Positions 25,519-32,230 of a DNA stretch of 44,380 nucleotides are shown here, piece after piece. A program made the translations under genes and the position numbers. Origin of the DNA: Verrucomicrobiota bacterium. GTDB lineage: Bacteria > Verrucomicrobiota > Verrucomicrobiia > Limisphaerales > Pedosphaeraceae. The notes under the pieces were generated by a model. The model ran no database searches, had not been told where the DNA came from, and saw only the letters and a list, made by a program, of their open reading frames with translations. The number at the start of each line of letters is the position of its first letter. The first letter of the stretch is position 1. The stretch spans positions 1 to 44,380 of the forward strand of contig JAJPHR010000028.1 of NCBI GenBank assembly GCA_021325145.1, written 5' to 3'.

Positions 25519-26940
25519 ATGTTAGGACTCTTTGGCACTTTGAACCTGGGCGCCAGTTCGCTCGCTGCGCAGCAGACCGCCACCGAGGTGGCCGGGCAAA
25601 ACCTTGCGAACGTCAATAATCCCGCGTACTCCCGCCAACGCGTCCAGTTGCAAGCCGCCACACCTCTTCTCACCGCAATCGGGATGGAAGGCACCGGCGT
25701 CACGGCCGTCACCATTGCCCAGGTGCGGGACTTGCTCTTGGATCAGCAGATCACATCCGAAACCAGCGTCGGCGGTTCCCTCAATGCCCAGCAACTCGCC
25801 CTGCAAAATCTCCAAGCCGCGCTGGGCGAACGGATTGACAGCAACGCCACCAATACCCAGGGAGCAACGTCTTCGGGCTCCAGCCAAAACGGCTTGGCCG
25901 AGGGTCTCGACAATCTCTTCAGCGCCTTCCAAAGCCTCTCAACTGATCCCAGTTCGCTCACCCAACGCCAGGTTCTGCTCCAGGCGGCGCAAGGCCTTGC
26001 CACTCAGTTCAACCAAGTCTCAGCGGGTCTCGCCACCGTGCGCACCGGACTGAATAATTCCATCCAAAGTGATGTGGGCCAGGGCAATCAATTGTTGAGC
26101 GACATTGCCAACTTGAATCAGAAGATCATCCAATCCGAGGCCGCCACCGGCGGCACGGCCAATGATTTGCGCGATCTCCGCCAGCAGAAACTCGAGACGC
26201 TGGCCAACCTGGTCAACATCACCACGACCGCCGAACCGAATGGCGGCATGGATATCAGCGTCGGCGGCGTGACCATGGTTTCCGGGATGAAATCCGTGGA
26301 CAGTTTGCAGACGTACGACGCGGGCGGCGGACAGATTCTGGTGCGGGCACAGAACGCGGGCACGCCTTTGACCCTCACGGGTGGCAGCGTTCAGGGCAAC
26401 ATCGATGTTCGCGACGGCGCACTGGCCGCGTTGCAAAATCAAACGGACACTCTCGCCGCCCAGTTAATAACGCAGGTAAACACAGTGCACGCCGCGGGCT
26501 TCGATCTTAACGGCGGCACCGGACAAAACTTTTTCTCGGGCACCGATGCCGCCAGCATCAGCGTGAACGCCGCCCTGATGACGGACCCTTCCAAAATCCA
26601 GGCGAGTGGCACGGGCGCTGCGGGCGACAATAAGGTTGCGTTGAGCCTGGCGCAATTGGCGGACAAAACAGTTGCCGCGCTCAATAATCAAACCTTCAGC
26701 CAGAGTTTTTCAGCCACCGTCGCGAACGTTGGACAATCCCTGGCTTCGGCCAACGATCAGGTTGGCAACCAAACCGCCGTCAGCAACATGCTAAGTGCCC
26801 AGCGCGATTCCGTGAGCGGCGTGTCGATCGATGAGGAAATGACGGACATGTTGAAATTTCAGAAAGCTTACGAAGCCTCCGCCAAGCTCGTCGCCACGAT
26901 CAGCAACATGCTTGAAACGGTCGTCAGCATGAAGACGTGA
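25519..26940 (+). CDS. flgK: FlgK, hook-filament junction protein 1
   Basis: FlgK joins the hook to the filament. The 473-residue product begins LNLGASSLAAQQTATEVAGQ then NLANVNNPAYSRQRVQLQAA, the family signature. It has a long helical region (about 130-230), a variable centre and the C-terminal helix GVSIDEEMTDMLKFQKAYEA followed by SAKLVATISNMLETVV. The motifs are complete and the length is normal for a compact FlgK. Confidence 0.96.
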   Translation: MLGLFGTLNLGASSLAAQQTATEVAGQNLANVNNPAYSRQRVQLQAATPLLTAIGMEGTGVTAVTIAQVRDLLLDQQITSETSVGGSLNAQQLALQNLQAALGERIDSNATNTQGATSSGSSQNGLAEGLDNLFSAFQSLSTDPSSLTQRQVLLQAAQGLATQFNQVSAGLATVRTGLNNSIQSDVGQGNQLLSDIANLNQKIIQSEAATGGTANDLRDLRQQKLETLANLVNITTTAEPNGGMDISVGGVTMVSGMKSVDSLQTYDAGGGQILVRAQNAGTPLTLTGGSVQGNIDVRDGALAALQNQTDTLAAQLITQVNTVHAAGFDLNGGTGQNFFSGTDAASISVNAALMTDPSKIQASGTGAAGDNKVALSLAQLADKTVAALNNQTFSQSFSATVANVGQSLASANDQVGNQTAVSNMLSAQRDSVSGVSIDEEMTDMLKFQKAYEASAKLVATISNMLETVVSMKT

Positions 26941-26967
26941 CCCACAAGATAAACTTGGAATCAATTT

Positions 26968-27903
26968 ATGCGTGTAGCCAGCGACACTTTTTCGAATAAT
27001 CTGATGTTCCAGTTGAACGTGCTTCAGGACCGTCAGAATCGGCTTCAAACCCAGGCCGCCACCGGTCAGAAGATCACCCTGCCGGAAGACGACCCCGCCG
27101 CCATGCGCGAGGTGCTCGATCTCCAGACTCAATCGCATGCGGTGACGCAATATCAAACCAACATCACCAGTTTGCAGCAGGTTGCCACGGCATCTTACAA
27201 CATCATAGACGGTCTTAAGACGATCAGCGACCGGGCTGGCGAAATCGCCACTCAGGCCGATGGATTGGCGTCCCCACAGCAACTCTCGGCCTATGCCACC
27301 GAGGTGGATAATTTGATCAAACAGACGGTCCAACTCGCCAACACCAAGAACAACGGGAACTATTTGCTCGGCGGCACTCGCACTGACGCGCCTCCATTCG
27401 CCGTCACCACTGATTCCAATGGCAACATCACCGCTGTTTCCTACCAGGGCAACACGGATGTCGCCTCCAATGAAATCGCCCCAAATACTATCGTGTCCGC
27501 CCAAACCCTCGGCGCCAATTCCACCGGCGCCGGCCCGCGCGGATTGATCACCGACAGCCGTTCAGGCGCCGATTTCATCAACCATTTAATCGCCCTGCGC
27601 AATGATTTGACTTCGGGCAACACGGCTGCCATTACTGCCACCGACCAGAAGAACCTGGCCAAGGACGAGGATAACATCCTGTACCATGTTTCGGCCAACG
27701 GCGCGTTGCAATCCCGTCTCGAAACCACCAGCAGCCTGGCCAGCCAGCAAAACCTTTCCCTGAATTCTCAAATCTCCCAGGAAACCGGCGCTGATCTCGC
27801 TCAAACTTTGACTCAGCTCAGCCAGGCTCAGACCGCCTATCAAGCCGCCCTCCAAAGCGGCGCGAAGATCATGGGTATGTCGCTGCTGAACTTCATCCAG
27901 TGA
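26968..27903 (+). CDS. flgL: FlgL, hook-filament junction protein 2
   Basis: The 311-residue product has the flagellin-like FlgL start (MRVASDTFSNNLMFQLNVLQ, then LQTQAATGQKITLPEDDPAA) and a hook-associated core with NNGNYLLGGTRTDAPPF. The C-terminal helix is SQETGADLAQTLTQLSQAQT. It sits between FlgK and the first flagellin subunit. It is the last plus-strand gene before the convergent HDOD/cheD pair. Confidence 0.95.
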   Translation: MRVASDTFSNNLMFQLNVLQDRQNRLQTQAATGQKITLPEDDPAAMREVLDLQTQSHAVTQYQTNITSLQQVATASYNIIDGLKTISDRAGEIATQADGLASPQQLSAYATEVDNLIKQTVQLANTKNNGNYLLGGTRTDAPPFAVTTDSNGNITAVSYQGNTDVASNEIAPNTIVSAQTLGANSTGAGPRGLITDSRSGADFINHLIALRNDLTSGNTAAITATDQKNLAKDEDNILYHVSANGALQSRLETTSSLASQQNLSLNSQISQETGADLAQTLTQLSQAQTAYQAALQSGAKIMGMSLLNFIQ

Positions 27904-27958
27904 CCGCGGCTGATCACGCAGGAGATCAAGTAAGATTAGATATTGATTCTCGACTTGA

Positions 27959-27979
27959 AAGGGCAGGGGATCCGCCCTT
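27959..27979. terminator. Possible terminator between convergent flgL and HDOD genes
   Basis: AAGGGC (27959-27964) pairs with GCCCTT (27974-27979) across a 9-base loop in the only space between the convergent genes. No strong T-run follows on the plus strand and a short TTTC follows on the minus strand, so the call is weak. Confidence 0.3.
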
Positions 27980-28041
27980 CCATCCGCCCACGACATGGCC
28001 TTGGTACTGCATTTCCAGGCAAGGCCGAGCTCCTCTCCTCC

Positions 28042-28887
28042 TTACGCTGCCAGCAGCAGGGACTCCACCACATTCAGTTGCTCAAACGATTCCATCATGA
28101 ACTCCGGCACGGACTCCGGCGGAAGCTTCAGAATGGTCAGCGCCTCATCGCGCCCGCGCATGGCCAGCGCCTGGTGGCCATAACCATGGCCCATGAAATG
28201 CGCCACCATGTTTCCAAGGTAGATGTAAGCAGCCAGGCGCTGATGCGCTCCTGCTGCCTTGGGTGCGTGGTGAAACCAGACGGCCGAAACCACGTTCGGC
28301 GGAAATTTCCAACGCTCCAGCAGCCGTCCGCCCACCTCCGCATGCTGGACACCTAATAGTTTCTGTTCGGCTTCCAGCAGCGAGGCTTGATTAATCTCGG
28401 TCTCCCGGACCAATTTTGCATAAATCTTCTCCAACGATTGCGTCAGAACAATCTTTCCGATGTCATGCAGCAGCGTGGCGGTAAAAACCAGGCTTTGTTC
28501 ATCGCCGCACTTCCGGGCGATGATTTGGGCGGCGACCGCAGAGGCAACCGAATGTTTCCACAAGTCGCCATGGTCCAGTCCGTAACCCTTTTGAGCCGCC
28601 ACAAGCAGTTTCGCGCCGCTGGCGGCGGTGACCAGTTGATAGACCTGGGAAAAACCCAGCCGGGTGACCGCCTCTTGCAAATCCGTGGTGGGCACTGCGC
28701 CGCCGAAACAGGCACTGTTGCAGACTCGGAGCACATTGGCCGTCAAGGCTGGCTCGTACGAGATCAGCTTGACCACCCGGCTGCTGTTCACATTGGGTTG
28801 GTTCAGCAATTTCATCAGTTCCGGCACAATCCGCGGCGCGGGAGGCAGGTAGCGCACCTTTTCGATGTAATCGTCTATCGCTTGCAT
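28042..28887 (-). CDS. HDOD-domain signalling protein
   Basis: The 281-residue product is a single HDOD domain with LPPAPRIVPELMKLLNQP at the N-terminus, then EPALTANVLRVCNSACFGG, which is diagnostic. The HD dyad is kept (LLHDIGK, H141-D142), together with an upstream histidine (WKHS, H112) and downstream histidines (QHAEVGG, WFHHAP). A late acidic ligand of true HD hydrolases appears replaced (IYLGNMVA). HDOD proteins act in signal transduction and often lack hydrolase activity; activity here is uncertain. It overlaps cheD by 13 bases, so the two are co-transcribed. Confidence 0.88.
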   Translation of the reverse strand: MQAIDDYIEKVRYLPPAPRIVPELMKLLNQPNVNSSRVVKLISYEPALTANVLRVCNSACFGGAVPTTDLQEAVTRLGFSQVYQLVTAASGAKLLVAAQKGYGLDHGDLWKHSVASAVAAQIIARKCGDEQSLVFTATLLHDIGKIVLTQSLEKIYAKLVRETEINQASLLEAEQKLLGVQHAEVGGRLLERWKFPPNVVSAVWFHHAPKAAGAHQRLAAYIYLGNMVAHFMGHGYGHQALAMRGRDEALTILKLPPESVPEFMMESFEQLNVVESLLLAA

Positions 28888-29396
28888 AGATTTTTCTCTC
28901 CGGTCACTCCGGATGAGCTCACCCGGACTTCTCCCGTGACTGTGTCCAGTTGCATGGAGCGGTTGGCAGAACCGCCCACGTCTTCAGCGTGAATGCTCAA
29001 ACCATTCTTTGCGAGTAACGCCGTCAGCACTTCATAGTTGCGGCTGCCGAGATTGAAGAACGAGCTTTCATCCATGATCCGCCCGCCGCCAGCCACGTAA
29101 ACCAGCAAATTCTCACGGTGTGCTCCGAGCCCGTACGCGCGCTTCAGCAACGCGTTGATGCCCGTATCCAGGAACATCCCGGGCCGGGCTTCAGCGCGCG
29201 CCTGCCCGATGCTCGAATCCGGCAGCATGCTATGCAGCAGACCGCTCACCCCGGCCTTCGGATCATAAATGGCTATCCCGAGGCATGCGCCGAGCGGTCC
29301 TGAGCACAAGACCATGTCTTGACCGCGCGTGACTGCGAGGTCAGCCAAACCCACCAGAAAGATCCGGGCGGCTTCCATTGAATTGCGAAAAGACAT
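28875..29396 (-). CDS. cheD: CheD, chemoreceptor glutamine deamidase
   Basis: CheD deamidates glutamines on chemoreceptors and works with CheC in Bacillus. The 173-residue product keeps the catalytic Cys38 (LGACLGIAIYDP) and His55 (LLHSMLPD), 17 residues apart as in Thermotoga CheD. A Ser32 stands where that enzyme has a catalytic-region Thr. NLGSRNYEVLTALLAKNGLS and AEDVGGSANRSMQLD are further family motifs. No receptor, cheA or cheW lies nearby. It is divergent from fliW and leads the cheD-HDOD pair. Confidence 0.92.
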   Translation of the reverse strand: MSFRNSMEAARIFLVGLADLAVTRGQDMVLCSGPLGACLGIAIYDPKAGVSGLLHSMLPDSSIGQARAEARPGMFLDTGINALLKRAYGLGAHRENLLVYVAGGGRIMDESSFFNLGSRNYEVLTALLAKNGLSIHAEDVGGSANRSMQLDTVTGEVRVSSSGVTGEKNLCKR

Positions 29397-29424
29397 CTCG
29401 CTGGGACTATTATTCTACAGCCCT

Positions 29425-29452
29425 TCATCGGTTTTTTTTCGCGTTGGCTTGA
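29425..29452 (-). promoter_or_regulatory. Weak sigma-28-like promoter before cheD
   Basis: Read on the minus strand, TCAA (29452-29449), a 16-base spacer and ACCGATGA (29432-29425) resemble TAAA-N15-GCCGATAA, with 6 of 8 bases in the -10. It lies about 30 bases before the cheD start. A sigma-28 gene is in this cluster. The match is imperfect and could be chance. Confidence 0.28.
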
Positions 29453-29654
29453 GAACGTGGAAAAGGGGTACGAACGGAGCAACGCGCCGTCTTTTCGATT
29501 CAGCTTTTGACACGCTGAAGCCCTTGCTTCCGAAGGGGAAATTATGACCGGGCGGTCCCGGGCAGGCAGCCATTTTTGCCTAGTAATGCTCCTCAACTCT
29601 CGGGAAAACGCTCCAAACCACCGATTTTCCGGCAATTTTAGCCTGTTTTGGCCG

Positions 29655-29670
29655 TGGCATATGCTGTGCT
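29655..29670 (+). promoter_or_regulatory. Sigma-54-like promoter before fliW-csrA-flagellin
   Basis: TGGCATATGCTGTGCT has GG-N10-GC spacing, TGGCA and TGCT. The predicted start is near 29681, about 17 bases before the fliW ATG. It is the only promoter-like element I can see for flagellin, since the gaps before csrA and flagellin are 19 and 27 bases and hold none. The remainder of 29397-29654 shows no gene. Confidence 0.5.
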
Positions 29671-29697
29671 GAACCCCCTCGGAACGATCAAAACGAA

Positions 29698-30126
29698 ATG
29701 AAAACGCTCGAACTGATTGAAACGGAAAAACCTGCCACCCGCAGCGAAGAAGCGGTCCTTCTGCCCCTTGGGCTGTTGGGCTTTGAACGAGTCAAGAACT
29801 ACGCGCTGTTGACCAAGCCCGAAGAGGAGCCATTCCTTTGGTTCAAGATGCTGGATGGCGCCAAGCAAGCCTTCCTGGTCGTTTCGCCATTCCTCGTCGT
29901 GCCGGATTATCAACCGGATATCAGCGTCGAGGACGTGGAATTTCTGGGACTGAGTTCGCCGGAAGAAGCGCTCGTCCTCAACATCGTCACTTTGCGCGGC
30001 AACGGCCAGGCCACGGTCAATCTCAAGGGCCCCATTGTCATCAACCGCTACACTTTGATCGGCAAGCAGGTCATCCCCAACAACGCCACGCAATACAGCC
30101 TGCGCCACCCTTTGCCGGTCGTCTGA
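29698..30126 (+). CDS. fliW: FliW, flagellar assembly factor / CsrA antagonist
   Basis: FliW binds flagellin or CsrA and so couples filament protein level to CsrA repression. The 142-residue product has LLPLGLLGFERVKNYALLTK, PFLWFKMLDGAKQAFLVVSP and LNIVTLRGNGQATVNLKGPI, which are typical of the family, and ends IPNNATQYSLRHPL. It precedes csrA by 19 bases and flagellin shortly after, the canonical module. Confidence 0.95.
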   Translation: MKTLELIETEKPATRSEEAVLLPLGLLGFERVKNYALLTKPEEEPFLWFKMLDGAKQAFLVVSPFLVVPDYQPDISVEDVEFLGLSSPEEALVLNIVTLRGNGQATVNLKGPIVINRYTLIGKQVIPNNATQYSLRHPLPVV

Positions 30127-30145
30127 ACCGGCGCCGCTCCATTTT

Positions 30146-30442
30146 ATGCTGGTCCTATCTCGCAAACCTGGTGAAAGCATCGTCATTGATGGGCGTATCA
30201 CCGTGAAGATCGTTCGCCTCGAGGGTGACATCGTCAAGCTCGGCATTGAGGCGCCCCACGAAGTCTCGGTCCATCGACAGGAGGTTTACGACGAAATCCA
30301 GAAGAACAACCGGGAGGCCCTCGGTCCTCGCGCGTTGAAGCTCCCCCGCCTGTCACTGAAAAACTCATCCGTCGCACCCGCAATCCGCAAACCCACGCTG
30401 GCGGCCTCCGCCGTATCGAAGTCTCCGGCACAACCTCAATAA
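30146..30442 (+). CDS. csrA: CsrA, post-transcriptional regulator (long form)
   Basis: CsrA binds GGA motifs in mRNA leaders and usually represses translation. The first 60 residues are classic: MLVLSRKPGESIVIDGRITV, KIVRLEGDIVKLGIEAP and VSVHRQEVYDEIQKNNR. The product has 98 residues rather than about 60-75, with a Ser/Pro/Lys-rich tail (about 62-98). In Bacillus such C-terminal extension of CsrA takes part in FliW binding; that role here is inference. Confidence 0.96.
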   Translation: MLVLSRKPGESIVIDGRITVKIVRLEGDIVKLGIEAPHEVSVHRQEVYDEIQKNNREALGPRALKLPRLSLKNSSVAPAIRKPTLAASAVSKSPAQPQ

Positions 30443-30469
30443 CCCCAACCACGAAAGAAACCATTACCT

Positions 30470-31285
30470 ATGGTCATTAACACGAACATCGCGGCGGATA
30501 CCGCCGCGGCTCACCTCCAGGACAGTAATGCCATGCTGGCCAAGTCGCTCTCGCGGCTTAGCTCCGGCTCAAAAATCACCAGCCCGGCCGACGATGCCGC
30601 CGGCCTGGCCGTATCCACGCGGCTCGATTCACAGGTCAGCCGCCTCAACGCCGCCAAGAACAATGTGAGCGATGCCATTTCCTTCACGCAAACCCAGGAC
30701 GGCTTTCTCTCAAAGGTCGGCAATGCCCTGGATCGCATGAGTGAATTATCCATCGCCGCGCAGGATGTCACCAAGACCGATGCGGATCGGGCGCTCTATG
30801 ACAAGGAATTCCAGACCTTGAACGCCTACATTCAGACCATCGCCGCCAAGGACTTCAACGGGGTCAGCCTGTTCAGCGCAACCGCGCTTTCCGTGACGAC
30901 CGACGGTGACGGCGGCTCGTTCTCCATGTCAGGAATCGATTTGAGCTCCACCGCCTACACCGGACTCAGTTCCACGTCCATCTCCACGATGGGTGGCGCG
31001 AGCACCGGCGCCATCGGCGCTTTGGCCATTGTAAAGGCAGCCATTAACCAACTCTCCAATGACCGCGCCACGATCGGTTCCTACGAGACCAGGCTCAATT
31101 ATACCTCGGAACAACTCGTCGTCAGCACGGAAAACCTGACCGCCGCCAGTTCGCGCATCAAGGATGTGGATATCGCCGAGGAAAGCACCGCTTATGCGCG
31201 TGCCAACATTCTCGTGCAGTCAGGCACCGCCATGCTGGCTCAAGCCAATCAGGTGCCACAGAGTGTGCTCAAACTCCTGCAATAA
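30470..31285 (+). CDS. fliC: Flagellin, filament protein
   Basis: The 271-residue product is a short flagellin. N-terminal D0/D1 motifs are VINTNIAADTAAAHLQDSNA, LSRLSSGSKITSPADDAAGL and QTQDGFLSKVGNALDRMSEL. C-terminal ones are SSRIKDVDIAEESTAYARAN, ILVQSGTAMLAQAN and a VLKLLQ end. The outer domain is reduced to about residues 136-180, where 20 of 45 residues are Ser or Thr, a likely surface for O-glycosylation. The leader after csrA is 27 bases with a weak GAAAGAAA site and no GGA. Only one flagellin gene is in the window. Confidence 0.97.
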   Translation: MVINTNIAADTAAAHLQDSNAMLAKSLSRLSSGSKITSPADDAAGLAVSTRLDSQVSRLNAAKNNVSDAISFTQTQDGFLSKVGNALDRMSELSIAAQDVTKTDADRALYDKEFQTLNAYIQTIAAKDFNGVSLFSATALSVTTDGDGGSFSMSGIDLSSTAYTGLSSTSISTMGGASTGAIGALAIVKAAINQLSNDRATIGSYETRLNYTSEQLVVSTENLTAASSRIKDVDIAEESTAYARANILVQSGTAMLAQANQVPQSVLKLLQ

Positions 31286-31296
31286 TATCCAACGCT

Positions 31297-31332
31297 GGCG
31301 TGACGCGGTTCCAACCCGGGACCGCTCACGCC
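31297..31332 (+). terminator. Terminator after flagellin
   Basis: GGCGTGA (31297-31303) pairs with TCACGCC (31326-31332), and an inner GCGGT/ACCGC continues the stem around a short loop. AATTTT follows soon after. The strong stem and its position 12 bases after the stop support an intrinsic terminator, perhaps partial, since the next genes read the same way. Confidence 0.65.
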
Positions 31333-31392
31333 GGCAATTTTGAATAATTGGTTCCTGTAAATCCCCATTTGAAAGCCCCGGCTCGGGCATGA

Positions 31393-31420
31393 ACAAGGAA
31401 GCCAGCAACCCACGGAAGGA
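31393..31420 (+). promoter_or_regulatory. Candidate CsrA-binding leader of the FkbM gene
   Basis: ACAAGGA at 31393-31399 matches the core of the CsrA SELEX consensus (ACARGGA). Two further GGA triplets lie at 31414-31416 and 31418-31420, over the GGAAGGA ribosome site of the ATG at 31427. The spacing of 17 bases suits bridging by a CsrA dimer. The motif is seen; binding is inference. Confidence 0.45.
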
Positions 31421-31426
31421 AAAGCA

Positions 31427-32206
31427 ATGAATAGTCATCAACGCGCCATGGTTTACCTCGGCGACAACGTCGCCCTGACGCGCACCACCTTTGACCATAA
31501 AATCTACGTCGATACGCGCGACATTTCCCTCACTCCGCACATACTTCTGGACGGGTACTGGGAGATGTGGATCACCAAAGTTTTCATGCGCCTGGTCCAG
31601 CCCGGCATGACTGTCGTGGATATCGGCGCGAACATCGGCTATTACTCGCTGATCGCCGGCACTCAAGTCGGCCCCGGCGGCAAGGTAATTTCTTTCGAGG
31701 CCAATCCCCAGGTCTTCCGGTTGCTCGCCAACAGCATGGAAATCAATGGCTTCCTTGACCGCGCGGAACTCGTCAACAAAGGCGTGATGGACAAGCCCGG
31801 CGAACTGACCTTCTACAAACTCGCCAATCATCATGGCAGCAGCGGTTTCTTTATCGACCCCGCCACGGTCAGCCAGTTCCGCGACAGCACGGAAAAGCTT
31901 GCCGTCCCGTGCCTGAGCCTGGACGAATATTTCGGCGCTCGCGACCTCCGCCTTGACGTGGTGAAAATCGATGCCGAAGGCGCCGAGCCTGCCATCATCG
32001 CCGGGGCCACCACCGTCCTCACCCGCAATCCAGCCATCAAAATCCTGATGGAATACACGCCGGTAAACCGGGCTGCTGTGGACACCTTGCTCTCGATGGG
32101 CTTCAAGATGTGGAATATCGGTTACGACGCCACGCTTGCCCCGGTAACCGTTGAGGAACTCGACCGCCGCGCTGACTTATCGATGATCTATTTTTCTCGC
32201 GAATAA
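31427..32206 (+). CDS. FkbM-family SAM-dependent methyltransferase
   Basis: The 259-residue product has an S-adenosylmethionine-binding motif VVDIGANIGYYS (about 63-74), then VGPGGKVISFEANPQVFRLL and CLSLDEYFGARDLRLDVVKI followed by DAEGAEP, the FkbM family pattern. FkbM enzymes O-methylate sugars or polyketides. Location between flagellin and a giant glycosyltransferase suggests methylation of a flagellin glycan; this is inference from context. A strong GGAAGGA ribosome site precedes the ATG, unlike most genes in this window. Confidence 0.88.
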   Translation: MNSHQRAMVYLGDNVALTRTTFDHKIYVDTRDISLTPHILLDGYWEMWITKVFMRLVQPGMTVVDIGANIGYYSLIAGTQVGPGGKVISFEANPQVFRLLANSMEINGFLDRAELVNKGVMDKPGELTFYKLANHHGSSGFFIDPATVSQFRDSTEKLAVPCLSLDEYFGARDLRLDVVKIDAEGAEPAIIAGATTVLTRNPAIKILMEYTPVNRAAVDTLLSMGFKMWNIGYDATLAPVTVEELDRRADLSMIYFSRE

Positions 32207-32230
32207 ACCCGCCCGTTTCCAGCGCGTCCT

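Noticed and set aside
29640..29664. A sigma-28 promoter before fliW (GCCGTGGC)
   Set aside because: Only about 5 of 8 bases fit GCCGATAA and no TAAA lies at the right distance; the sigma-54-like element there fits better.
30443..30469. A sigma-28 or sigma-54 promoter directly before flagellin
   Set aside because: The 27-base gap holds neither a GG-N10-GC pair nor a GCCGAT-type box.
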